DNA from: Arenicola marina
Taxonomy: Eukaryota > Annelida > Polychaeta > Arenicolidae
Reading direction: 5' to 3'
DNA: 64,000 nt
Assembly: GCA_964019135.1 (NCBI GenBank)
Contig: OZ025248.1
Span: 15,445,574-15,509,573, forward strand
The position numbers were made by a program, and so were the translations under genes. Of this stretch, positions 36,355 through 49,100 are shown piece after piece. Each line of letters opens with the position of its first letter. Positions within the stretch are counted from its first letter, which is position 1. Under the pieces are notes generated by a model. The model made no database searches and was not told the origin of the DNA. It was given only the letters and a program-made list of their open reading frames with translations.

Positions 36355-36680
36355 TGTGAATTCAACATATGTGCAATTGAATTCAACATATGTGCAATTG
36401 AATTCAACATATGTGCAATTGAATTAAAGATATGTGCAATTGAATTAAAGATATGTGCAAATCATTTGGAGATATGTGCAATTGAATTCAACATATGTGC
36501 AATTGAATTCAACACATGTGAAATTGAATTCAACATATGTGCAATTGAATTCAACATATGTGAAATTGAATTCAACATATGTGCAATTGAATTCAACATA
36601 TGTGCAAATGATTTCGACATATGTACAATTGAATTAAACATATGTACAATTGAAGTAAACATATGTGCAAAATGCAAAGG
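36355..36680. repeat. 21-bp palindrome-rich array, right copy
   Basis: Around 15 copies of a 21-bp unit containing ACATATGTGCAATTGAATTC. Each full unit holds three six-base palindromes in a row: CATATG, CAATTG and GAATTC. Confidence 0.93.
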
Positions 36681-36689
36681 TTAATTAGA

Positions 36690-39600
36690 TTAAACTAAAA
36701 AGTACCAGGAGAGTGGTCTTGAGAGGGGAAAGCCCTGTCTGAACACCGGGTCCCATGATAATAATCATTACAATTTAAATATGGAAGTTACTGTGACTGT
36801 GGCTTTACCTAATTTAGTTCATAATCGCGATCTAAAATCGCTAAAAGGGGAGTTGTTAAGCAACCTGTACAGCAAACGCGCTAGGCTACTACTTCGGTAG
36901 ACGTTTTCTGGAATCATTGACATCCGGTCAAACAGTGCGAGGTAACTGCTCCAGTGTCAGAATGGTAAATAATATACTGTCCCGCTGAATAAACAATCGT
37001 TGTCATAGTGACATCGCGTAAAACCAAACCAAAGAAAAAAAAAGAGACCTGTAAGGTAGTTCTATGAGGCGACATCAATCTGTGGTACCCCTTTATTTGC
37101 ATGGTCCAATAATAAAAATAGCGGGCTGCTACAGCTTGATGCTGGGCCAATAAAATAACTACCACACCCGCTAGCTCACGCTATTGTTATATTGTGTCTC
37201 GCAACCAGACATGGGGTAACCATAATCAATATTCGTAATCGATTACATTTTCCGAGTAATCGTAATCGCTATCGATTACATCGGTTTTAAAAGCAATTAT
37301 TTAATCGTAATCGTAATTGATTACATTGCTAATGTAATCGTAATCGTAATTGATTACATTGCTAATGTAATCGTAATAATGATTATTTTGCTATGTTCAC
37401 GCAGGCTGTTTTAGTCTCCACACAGAGCGTCACACTTTCTGTCGCCAGTAAAAAAAACAAAAATCGTAAAAAAAACTGGCCCGTAAAGTTTTTCTGTAGA
37501 GATGCACCCCTTCCACCAACCACCCCTACCATTCCGGTCCTTTGTGCCCCACCCGAGACAAATTTAGACAAATTAAGCCGGCTGGGTACCCGAATGTGGA
37601 CCACCTACTAATCCCATAATTATCTTGTTTGCACTGGATAAGTAGGGATGGTCCAGTGCCACCTGTATTTTTGGGAGTGGGGTGGGGTGGGGGCTGTGAT
37701 GGGATGAGATTGCATGCTTGTTATTGTTCTCTGCATAAGGAATGATTGATTGAAAGAAGTGTTGTTATAAAACGAACTCGACTGAATTCAGTAGTGGGGT
37801 GCGCCAACGTATGGCATGGATATCCCCGTGTCATACAGCATTATGTGTTTATTTTTTACAGGTCATTTAACATAGAGACCATAAGTTCAGTTACCCATCA
37901 CACCTCCTTCTAAGGATGATACAAATCAATGCATCATTACGGATTTGTAAAGTGACTACCGTGGGCTGCAACCTTCAGTTAATGCCTTCAACAAATTGTT
38001 CCATCGAGAATTGAACGCACAATCTTATATGATGAGAAATCCGCCGCTCTCCAAACCAAGCTGCACAGTCTTCATATGTGTGGCGCCGCTCATCCAATGT
38101 TTAGGTAGCCACTGGCTACTTAAACGTCTAGTCCATGGTTCTAAGTAATCGTAAAGGTAATTGCCTGCTCGCAACACACTTATTATTCTCACATGGCATG
38201 TACTTCAATGATATTAACTTTGTGTCGGTTTACACTGCGGGAAACGGTAGCATTTTGCATTTTAATGTGACCAGTTCTTATCGTTTTTTTTTTCGTTTTT
38301 TTTGTTTGCGGGGGGGGGGGGGGGGGGGCACCAGAGTGTGCAAAGTTCGTTAAAGTCCAGTTCCTTTACAACATTTTAACAGGCAAAATATGGCCAACAA
38401 GTAGAAAAGTACAGTCACTGCTTCCTAGCAATCTCGATTGAACAAAAACGGGTATGGTACGATGCAGGCTGACAGTTTCTGTGAGGGGTTCTCTCAAACA
38501 GAAAGCGATTTTTAAAACAGAATAACACATATTCGTGAAATCTCTACTCAAAAAAGACGCAGTTAGGTCAAAATCATGTCCCTGTCCAAAAAAAATACAA
38601 TACAAGCGATTTCTTTGAAACGAAGAAACGTCGAATCCAATAAGAGTAAGCAACTGATGGCAGTTTAATAGACACCAAACACAAGGAGCGGGCATTCTGG
38701 CCTCCAATTGTATTTGACACCGTAAAGAACAGGATACATTGTTACTGGTTGTCGAATGAAACAAATTGCAGTCTGACAATAAACATCTCCTCCATTGGCG
38801 CACGCTATAGCAACTACGCTCTAAATAAGATAAAATATTCCTGAAAACAAAAATGTGTATCATGATAAGAAGTTGCGCTAAACTGCTGCAGTTTAATTAT
38901 TTACTATAACTTACAAATACCGAGAACTGGCGAGTCTATGCAGAAAGTAAACGAGCGTCACTATTTTTCAAATAATTGAATGCGGATAGAGATTGTGGGG
39001 CCCGGTATGTATGATTTGACGCTGCTGTGGAGTGCGGGGTCATTATGACGACTGCTGAAGGGCGGTATCGCTGGGACGAAGCGTCTAACATGCACAACTG
39101 ACGAGAAAGACATTGACATTAGCAAGATAAATAGGGCCGCCCAACAAACATTCATCAGTAGCACCACAGAAATGTGTAAAATCATTAAATGGTTATATCT
39201 TAAGAGAACAAGATAAACACATACAGGTATAGAGCTACCTTTCATAGCCATATAGTCTCACCCCCACCCCCCACCAACCTTCTCTAAAAAATGTCATTCG
39301 CCAATACTTCCGACATAAACTTGAGTATTAAAATCCCATTCGCCCATACCCTCAACATAAGATTGCCTATTAAAATGCCATTCACCAAAACTCCCGACAT
39401 AAAATTGCGTATTACTAGGACCAGTGGAGACGTTGGCCTGGGACTTGAAAATATAGATACGAGACTCAGCAGTATAAAGCGACACACAAAGATACCACGA
39501 ATAACTACGGTGGTGATGTGTATAAGACAGGGAAGCGTGTGGTTACCATGGTGACATCAAGCCCGCTTCTGTTGACAATACTTCAGATAATTATGGCCAA

Positions 39601-41590
39601 TCTATCCACCGGATTCACACTTGGTGATTCACGGACACGAGGTATTCTGTGGTTGGCTTGCATAATGTTCGTCCAGCTACAGGACTGAGACTAACCCCAG
39701 AACACCAAGCTCACACCGTAACCACTCAGGATTGTTCTCACCGTCTAAACACAGGAAACCAGCGAACGAGAACCTACAGTCAATGTCTATTTACATATTG
39801 CACTGTCAAAATATCATTTCAACTTGCTAAGGCTGAGATTTAATACCACACAGATCCAGGCACAAGCTTTTCCTCGGTTTGCAAGGTAACATCTAACTGA
39901 CCATGAAGAGCGATAGATGCAAGAACACCTGTACTAAATGCCGAAAAACAAACCCCTAATTAACTCGCGAACGGTCACTTTCGCTTACATCGAGAGACCC
40001 AAAGATCCACCTGACTAGATAAAATACCCCTCAATAAAGTTATAAGCCCTTTGCATAAGAAGATAACACATTCTCCGCCTTCGCTGGGGTGATGTCGGTC
40101 CGAGCTAAGGCGGAAGGCACTGGAGTAGTTAAGTACTTCACCAGCTGGCGAGTTCCACTGAATAAACACATTGCCACTGATTTGTGAGTTCCTGCAGCGA
40201 TATATAACTTAACATACTGCATTCCATTGAACATACACGGCTCCAATCTGGCCACGTGTTTCTTTCTGGAATGATTGCAATAGTCTGATCAGTCCCTATA
40301 GCATATTGAGTATCCACAAACAGACGCCTCTCGCATTCTGCCATACTGCATTTACATCACGTTAATATAAATACTAAATGTGTCCAACGACATTTATTTA
40401 AGTTGCCTCTCCTCATAACAATTACTTCACTTGTTTCGAAGCCTGTTTCTTATCAGCTTCAAGCCGATTTCTTACTCCAAAGACCGATTTCATCCGTATA
40501 TACCACATCACTTTTCGATAATGATTAGGATTTCATTTCGTCGTGTATACTCTATACCCATAGGTATAAATATATACTACGTCACCTAAGTAAGATAAAA
40601 TATGAATTATGATTTCATTTCACTGCATTATGTCAAGGGGTGAAAGAGGTGGGTGCTTTAAAAACAAAACTAGTCCGTGAGATTAGTGCCGGTAGAGTAC
40701 CAACCACGTCTGTGATATCGACACCTGGAGAGTACTCACAACACGTGATGACGTCATCCCATTGTCTAAAGTATATGACGTCATTCCTGACGTCATGTCA
40801 CACATAAATATTGATACGTGAAACTGACATCTTTTAATGAACTCACCCAGGATGCCATCATTTACCATGGCAACCAAGTGAGTACGTCCCATGACGTATC
40901 CTGACAAAGGTAAGCTCTGTCTTCAGGGGCTCACGGACTGGGAATCCATATATATAAACCATGCTGCAACGCCCCATATGTGTACACACCCACCCACATC
41001 ACCCTGGCAGTGAAAACAACATTTGCAAAGAGCAACATTTGCAGGAACCACATTTCGTTCCGCAGTTTACGTAGCCAGATAAAAGTACGAATTGTAGAAG
41101 CAGAAGACACAGTGTTAGGTGAAGGTGTGTCTGGCCATTCACGCCGATATAAATACAATGAACATCGCACCAGAAACATGTGTATTATATGATCGCAGTA
41201 ACACAATAACTCTATAGACTCTAAGACTCGACCCAGAAAAGCAAGGGTACGTCAGCATATGTACGCGACCCAGAATCAAAGTGCAACGCCACGTGGATTC
41301 TCAGTCCGTGAGATAGTGTTCATCAGAGCCGCCAATAACGCCAGCCATCCAACTCCATTTTCAACACAACACGCTGTATAATAACCACGATACGAAATAC
41401 GGTAACAACGACACGGCCTTTAAAATGGAACATATTTCAACAGCAGTATCGCAGAGATTTTTGTGAACTCTTAGCCAGTTAGAAGCGTTCCTCGGCAGGG
41501 GGCTTCCATTCAAGTTGTGTCAGTTCTGGTGGCACTGGTAGCGAGACGGTTGTTGGCGGTAGCGGAACAGTGACATTCCCGGGAATCACA
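36690..41590. other. Non-coding stretch without a supported gene
   Basis: Nothing with exon structure could be confirmed. It holds an ATCGTAATCGATTACAT repeat (37225-37385), a T-run followed by a G-run of about 20 (38287-38328), and a 42-bp unit repeated three times (39288-39415, ATTAAAATGCCATTCACC). Confidence 0.5.
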
Positions 41591-41598
41591 GCTCAAAC

Positions 41599-41637
41599 AT
41601 GTCTGTATTCAGCTCACTGCAAGTCACGCACGACAAG
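41599..41637 (+). CDS. Possible first coding exon of an unknown plus-strand gene
   Basis: ATG followed by 12 codons (MSVFSSLQVTHDK) and an excellent donor, AAG|GTAAGC. The preceding 180 bp is more GC-rich than its surroundings and the CRE array follows within 120 bp. No downstream exon was found, so this is only a candidate. Confidence 0.2.
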
Positions 41638-41684
41638 GTAAGCAAACAGCTCCAGGGTTGACAGTGACGCCATCCTCTATGTCG

Positions 41685-41950
41685 TGTTGTCATTAATGTC
41701 GTGACGTCCTCATCCTCATTACGTCATGAATGTAGTGACCTCCTCATACTCATGACGTCATTACTGTCGTGACGTCCTCATCCTCATGACGTCATGAATG
41801 TAGTGACCTCCTCATCCTCATGACGTCATTACTGTCGTGACGTCCTCATTCTCATGACGTCATTACTATCATGACGTCCTCATCCTCATGACGTCATTTA
41901 TGTAGTGACGTCCTCATCCTCATGACGTCATTAATGTAGTGACGTCACAA
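41685..41950. repeat. 34-bp array of CRE octamers
   Basis: Perfect TGACGTCA octamers begin at 41753, 41787, 41821, 41855, 41889 and 41923, exactly 34 bp apart, with another at 41940. Between them lies GTGACGTCCTCATCCTCA. TGACGTCA is the CREB/ATF binding site. Whether it acts as an enhancer is unknown. Confidence 0.93.
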
Positions 41951-42590
41951 TCATCGTAACGTTGTTTCCCCTGGCGACCCACGCGGACGGCGGGAAGGGC
42001 TAAGCGTCTCAGTGCGAAACGCGGCACGCGCTGGGAGAAAAAGAAACACAGGCTGTATAGGCAAATCACGTGACGTACACCTGGAGTGTGGCTCTTCTTA
42101 AAAATTTTGCGCCAGGCTAGGTCACACCACACACCAGGGATTTATCATCAGACTTACGGAGGAAAGCGTTAAAGCGTGATCCAGACAGAGGCATGTCATA
42201 CAGACAGACGTTCATTAATAGTTAGCTTGCCATTTTATAATTACTGTTATTCTACCTTGGCGGCTAGGGGTAATCGTACCTGTTGGCTGGTGTGCTAGGT
42301 GTCGAACTGCTATGTCCATAACCCTGCCTTTGTTTCTTTCTGCCAGTACAATGGAAATGAAAACCCAATGAGATCAGGCGAAAAAATATCCAATAATATC
42401 ATAATAGTAAATCCACCATATGAAGACCACCAATATGTTGGTTCAAGTTCACTTGGGTGCGAAACATTATTAGGTTATATCAGGTACTTAGGAATCATTA
42501 AATCCACTACTGGCCATATATATATATATATCCCTTAAACAAACTTTAGGTTAGCACATGATATAAGGCGTCTTAGCTTTACCTCTACGT
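41950..42590. other. Unassigned sequence between the CRE array and the ERC-flanking array
   Basis: No exon, element or RNA gene could be supported in this stretch. A short (TA)n run lies near 42520. Confidence 0.4.
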
Positions 42591-42597
42591 CACACCG

Positions 42598-43004
42598 GGA
42601 CGGGTCACGGTGGACGGGTCACGGTGGACGTGTCACGGAGGACGTGTCACGGTGGACGTGTCACGGTGAACGTGTCACGGTGGACGGGTCACGGTGGCCG
42701 TGTCACGGTGAACGTGTCACGGTGAACGTGTCACGGTGGACGTGTCACGGTGGACGTGTCACGGTGAACGGGTCACGGTGGACGTGTCTCGGTGGACGTG
42801 TCACGGTGGTCGGATCACGGTGGACGTGTCACGGTGGACGTGTCACGGTGGACGGGTCACGGTGGACGTGTCACGGTGAACGTGTCACGGTGAACGTGTC
42901 ACGGTGGCCGTGTCACGGTGGACGTGTCACGGTGGACGTGTCACGGTGAACGTGTCACGGTGGACGTGTCACGGTGGACGTGTCACGGTGAACGTGTCAC
43001 GGTG
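42598..43004. repeat. 14-bp minisatellite beside an ERC exon
   Basis: About 29 copies of a 14-bp unit, CACGGTGGACGTGT, with A/G variants. It ends 19 bp from the donor of the ERC exon at 43184-43023. Confidence 0.95.
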
Positions 43005-43022
43005 ACAGCCGCCACCACTCAC

Positions 43023-43184
43023 CGTGGATTGTGCGTTGGGGGCGTTCCCTACCTTGGCTGGCCTCTGGCGCCGGTCGAGGCTGCCCGTGGAGAGCTCGCG
43101 GGCCGGGCTAGACTCGCTCGAGTCGGAACTCACGTCTCCTGGTTTGTTCTGCTGCCGCTGGAGGAGCTTCATGCGCTTCTGAGT
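43023..43184 (-). CDS. ERC: ERC exon: QKRMKLL and Ser-rich region
   Basis: 54 codons beginning TQKRMKLLQRQQNKPG, then SSDSSESSPARELSTGS and LDRRQRPAKVGNAPN. The start matches TQNRMKL of vertebrate ERC; the rest is lineage-specific. The donor ACG|GTGAGT is strong. An internal AAG|GTAGGG could shorten the exon by 33 nt and keep frame. Confidence 0.85.
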
Positions 43185-46100
43185 CTGTGGGGGTGGCCGT
43201 GCGTGGGGGTGGCCGTGCGGGCGGTGGGAGGGGGGTGGCCGTGTGGGTGAGGGGGTGGTGAGGGGGTGGCGGTGCGGGTAGGGGGGGGCGTGCGGGTGGG
43301 AGTGGAGGGCGGGTGTGGCGGTGCGGGTGGGGTGGGGGGGAGGGGGATGGGGTGGCGGAGGCGTTTGGGGTAGATGGGTAGTTGGGTGGGGGTAGGGGTA
43401 GGTAGACAAGTGTAGCGCATTAGGAGGTTGACTATATGCCAATTTAAACTGAAGATCTAAAAAACGCTAATGAAAGTACACATAGCTCATTCGTTGCTAT
43501 ACACTGCACCTTACAAACACACACTGTTCCGCTTCAAATTCCTTTTAATAAATAATTCCTTTAAATTTGATGAATGCTCATACGGAGCAAACACTTGACA
43601 TAATTCTATAGGATCGCTCAGTTGTACCAAAAAACGTAAACCGCCGATTGGCAGCTCACTTTCAGCGCGGACACACGACTGACCGACTGTGCTATGGCGC
43701 CAGATTCATTGACATGAACATGTCCCCCGTTGACAGAGTGACAGCCACCAGGACTTACGAGGTCTTTGAGCTGTTGCTGGAGTTTGATCTTCTCCTTGGT
43801 CAGTCGCTCCACAGCCTCAATGTTCTCAGTCTTCTGGTTGGGGGCCATCTCAAGGAGCGCGATGTGGGCGTCCTTCTCACTGATGGCGGCCGACACCGCC
43901 TCCTGTCTGTGACGGGGGGGGGGGGGGCACAACATCAGTGTTAGAAACACATATTACTCCTAAGAGTCTTGAACCAGTAATGCAAGTTTGTAGATAGTTC
44001 CATCTTATTTTCCTTTTTACTGCAGTTATTGTGCTTTTATTATTGTGCTTAGTGAAATAAACGATTTATTAAGTAACAAAATCCCGGGAAATTTCAAGAT
44101 AGAAAACATCATGTGTAGAGGGCAATACGTTATCCGTGTTAGCCAAATGTCATTTTGATTTATATTCCTAAATTTAATTGGTTGAAAGGAGTTTCTTTAT
44201 GCTGCAGCGGCAAGCTTGGTACCCAGGTCTGGTTCATGCCAAGAAGATAGACCAAGGAGATAAACATGAATTCTTTTTTACGCCTTCTTTACCATAGGAC
44301 CAATAAATATGTGTGAATATAACATCAGCGGAATGGCTTTTTCCACACAAGACGTAAGATGCGACGCCATGATTGGCTGCCGCGGGACAACGACTACGGC
44401 CTGGAACCNNNNNNNNNNNNNNNNNNNNNNNNNNNNNNNNNNNNNNNNNNNNNNNNNNNNNNNNNNNNNNNNNNNNNNNNNNNNNNNNNNNNNNNNNNNN
44501 NNNNNNNNNNNNNNNNNNNNNNNNNNNNNNNNNNNNNNNNNNNNNNNNNNNNNNNNNNNNNNNNNNNNNNNNNNNNNNNNNNNNNNNNNNNNNNNNNNNN
44601 NNNNNNNNGGGGCTACTTCCCAGGGCAGGGGTAAGATGTTAGGTCTGGGGCTACTTCCCAGGGCAGGGGTAAGATGTTAGGAGACCAGGCGAATTACGGC
44701 ATTGGGATATCCACAAGTTTATTATTGACACACGTCATAAACAATTCATAGACGTGGTGGACGATTCAGGTATCTGAGACAAACAAGACACACGATAGGC
44801 GACACACGACAGGCGACACGCGACACACGAAGTGAGTACGATACGCTACCCGCCACAGAATTCTTATCGCAGCAAATCGTTGCTGCCGCTATCACTCAAC
44901 GAGGAAGTTTTGCCCGTGTTGATCTTGTTCCGGGGGTCGCATCCTTCCTCACATACACGGACAAAACCCCTCCACCTCTGCCCCCGCCTACACCCACCCT
45001 CCACCTGTGTCCCTGCCTACACCAACCCTCCACCTCTGCCCCTGCCCCTCCCGACACCCACCCTCTGCCTCCTCCCACACACCCTGGTTCATCAGAATAG
45101 TGCATTCTTAATGCGCACAAATTGGTCCCAGTGACCACGTGGCCGCCACGCGCCACGCCAAACTCAATTGGCCCACACCCTTGGGCGCCCCCTCCCCCAC
45201 ACCCCGCCCTGCTGGCCGCACACACCTCAATAACTCACTTAATGACTCCAAGGAAACCCCATCATGTGTTGTGTAATCACCGGCACGTTCGCACATATGC
45301 CCCAGTAATAATCAGCGGGAGGGAGGTACAGGCACGATGGTACAGAAGGGTGGGGGTGGAGTGGCGCGCGGGAAGGTGGTACAGGCACGATGGTACAGAA
45401 GGGTGGGGGTGGAGTGGCGCGCGGGAAGGTGGTACAGGAGGGTGGAGCTGGGGAGGGATCGGGGTGGGGTGGATTGGGACGGGCAGGGATACTAGATAAT
45501 TAAGCATAATTTCCGGTTGACACTATTCTGCCCCACGTGACCGAGTTACGTGGGCGGCCACAAACCCGGAAGTGGGGTCACCTCGGATGTGGAGACAGAA
45601 CGGGGACAGAAAGCGACCACCTGTACGTGAGTGACTGGAGCACACTGCCCGGGGAAGCACCACAGAGCTGCAGCACCATGCCGGCCCCAAGGCCAGTACT
45701 CCACACCGGCCAAAGCCTCATTAGCTCGTAGGCTTGTAGCTAGGCTCCTTGCCATTGTACCGAGCTGACCTTCAGGAGCTGTTTATAGCTGAAGATGCCG
45801 CATCGCCTCGCAGCAACGTCACCCAGTGAGCGGACGAGCGGGAGGCAGCACGAGTTGACGGTAGCACGAGTTGACGGCAGCACGACTTGACGGCAGCACG
45901 ACTTGACGGCAGCACGACTTGACGGCAGCACGACTTGACGGCAGCACGACTTGACGGCAGCCCGACTTGACGGCAGCACGACTTGACGGTAGCACGACTT
46001 GACGGTAGCACGAATTGACGGCATCATGAGTTGACGGCAGCACGACTTGACGGTACCACGACTTGATGGTAGCGTGAGTTGGCGGCAGGACGGCTTGACG

Positions 46101-49100
46101 GCAGCACGACTTGACGGCAGCACGACTTGACGGCTGCCCGACTTGACGGCAGCACGACTTGACGGCAGCCCGACTTGACGGCAGCACGACTTGACGGTAG
46201 CACGACTTGACGGCTGCCCGACTTGACGGCAGCACGACTTGACGGCAGCACGACTTGACGGCAGCACGACTTGACGGTAGCACGACTTGACGGCAGCACG
46301 ACTTGACGGCAGCCCGACTTGACGGCTGCCCGACTTGACGGCAGCACGACTTGACGGCAGCCCGACTTGACGGCAGCACGACTTGACGGTAGCACGACTT
46401 GACGGCAGCACGACTTGACGGCAGCCCGACTTGACGGCAGCACGACTTGACGGTAGCGTGAGTTGGCGGTAGCACGACCTGACGGTAGCACGACTTGGCG
46501 GCACCACGACTTGACGGCAGCACGACTTGATGGTGGCGTGAGTTGACGGCAGCACGATTTGACGGTAGCATGAGTTGACGGCAGCACGAGTTAATGGTGA
46601 GACTGTGACATGGCGACGCTACTATTTGACGGCAGGAGGGTCGAATGACTTGACGACAGGAGGACATGGCGACAATGCGACTTGGCGAGAGGATGACATG
46701 ACGACAGGAGGACATCACGACAATACGACTTGACGAGAGGACGACTTGACGAGAAGACGACTTGACGAGAGGACGACTTGACGAGAAGACGACTTGACGA
46801 GAGGACGACTTGACGAGAGGACGACTTAACGAGAAGACGATTTGACGAGAAGACGACTTGACAAGAGGACGACTTGACGAGGACGACTTGACAAGAAGAC
46901 GACTTGACGAGAGGACGACTTGACGAGAAGACGACTTGACGAGAGGACGACTTGACGAGAGGACGACTTAACGAGAAGACGACTTGACGAGAGGACGACT
47001 TGACGAGAGGACGACTTGACGAGAAGACGACTTGACGAGAGGACGACTTGACGAGAAGACGACTTGACGAGAGGACGACTTGACGAGAGGACGACTTGAC
47101 GAGAAGACGATTTGACGAGAAGACGACTTGACGAGAGGACGACTTGACGAGGACGACTTGACAAGAAGACGAGAAGAAGACTTGACGAGAGGACGATTTG
47201 ACGAGAGGACGACTTAATGAGAAAACGACTTGACAACAAAACGACTTGGCGAGAGGACGACTTGACGAGAGGACGACTTGACGAGAGGACGACTTGAAGA
47301 TAGGCCCCTTTGCTGTGAGTTGGACTGACCACAGTGAGATAATCAATAGGCTGGTCATTAGCAGCAGTCCGTGACAGGTGTGTCCGAGACACGACCCTGC
47401 CTGGCTGGGCGCGGGGTGGGGTGGGGGGACCACTTCCGACAGCCCTTGACGGCCTTCACACTGCCCTTTCCCTGCCTTCGTCCTTAGGCATTCAGAACCT
47501 TCGTCCACAACTCTGTTCTAGCCCCCTGCTAGCCTCTTACAACCCTCAACCGGCCTCCCCCCCCCCCCGGCCCTTTACCATCGTCCATCTATACTCCGCT
47601 CAAAGACAACCCACGCCCCCAAACACACGTCACACACATTCACAACCCCCCCCCACCCCGGCCACAACACCCACACCCCTAGCAACCCAAGGTTGATGCC
47701 GACCGCTTTGTGGGCGCTGCGGTCCCAATCAACTAACATTTGATAGGGGGACCCTTTACACTGTATTAAACACGTCTCCGTCACGGAAAACGTGCGTGTA
47801 AGACAGACTAAGTCGTATAAACGCCGTTATAGCGGCGCATACATAAGAGGAACTCGGAACAAGCAAGCGGCCTTGTCTGACAGAATATCGTGTAAATAGC
47901 GTCTGGCACGCCAGCCTAATCCCGTGAACCATTGTGCCGCCACTCGGCAGCGACAAGTCATGACTGAAGCCAAACACTGTCACAACAGGGGCCCCCAGCG
48001 CCAGACTATGCACTGGCAGATTACCGTGTCCGTATGAAGCCCAGGGGCCCAGGGGCAACATGCCGCTTGGCGGGGGCGAGCGGGGATGGAACGGGTATTA
48101 GGGAGCACATGGCGGTCCGTCACGCCACTCACCCGCGCCCTCCGTCACACCACCCCCGATCCTCACCTGCACAGTTCCCGTGTTAATATGTGGCCACATC
48201 AATCAGATGTCTCCATGGCAACGCGTCACTGCCCTGAGGGTGAGCTCATCCTTTGGTTCTCCGTCTCGAGAACTCTCAAACCTCTCGACATCAGACACCC
48301 CAGCCTGGGTATCTTGTTACCTCACCCATAGATACAAGTATATCACCCCGAGATACAGGAACTGTTTCTAGTTGCCTGGAGCGGGGTGGCAGCCACCGCT
48401 GGACAGTGGGGGGGGGGGGGTGTCCCAGACAACGCCTCAGCTTAGTGAGACACCTCACTCACAGATGGCGCTACAGGTCCAGACGGCCCCCTCTATTCCC
48501 AGAGGTCCGGCCGGCCTCAAGCTATTGCCTCGTTCCACTGGGATAGCCATGCTGACGAAGATGACCCCAGAGGTTCAACGAGTAACTCTGCTACACGAAA
48601 CCTAGTCGCACACTTACCGTTAGACGGCAACCTCACCACATATGGCACCCATCCCCAGATGGCACCCATCCCCAGATGGCACCCATCCTCAGATGGCACC
48701 CATCCCCAGATGGCACCCATCCCCAGATACCACCCATCCCCAGATGGCACTCACCCCAAGATGGTACCAACTCCCAGATGGCACCCATCCTCAGATGGCA
48801 CCCATCCTCAGATGGCACCCATCCCCAGACGGTACATCCCTAGCCGGCACGTATTCCCACATGCCACCCACTCCCAGATGGTACCCACTCCCAGATGGTA
48901 CCCACTCCCAGATGGTACCCACTCCCAGATGGTACCCATCCCCCGTTGGCCCCGACAACAGATGGCACCATCATGTACGGTATCCCCACATCCCCGCACC
49001 CCCTTCCGGCATTCATACCCAGGTACTACCCTCCCGCAACCCGCAAGCCCCCTCCCCCCCGGAAAACCAGCATCATCCCACCAAATGCGACATGGTGCAC

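Noticed and set aside
35652-36410. Proline- and histidine-leucine-rich frame of 252 codons
   Set aside because: Low-complexity translation of the GGAGGT block and a SINE.
37225-37390. ATCGATTACAT repeat as a regulatory homeodomain-site cluster
   Set aside because: It is a simple degenerate tandem repeat; nothing beyond ATTA cores supports regulation.
40847-40900. 54-nt exon-like segment on minus (YVMGRTHLVAMVNDGIL) with good acceptor and donor
   Set aside because: Its phase does not fit the ERC exons, it matches no family I know, and it is too short to stand alone.
42598-43250. Plus-strand open frames over the 14-bp array and the ERC exon
   Set aside because: They are the array read in rotating frames plus the shadow of the minus-strand ERC exon.
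45740-47508. Ser/Arg/Val-rich open frames of about 190-305 codons on the minus strand
   Set aside because: They are produced by two 16-bp arrays open in every frame.
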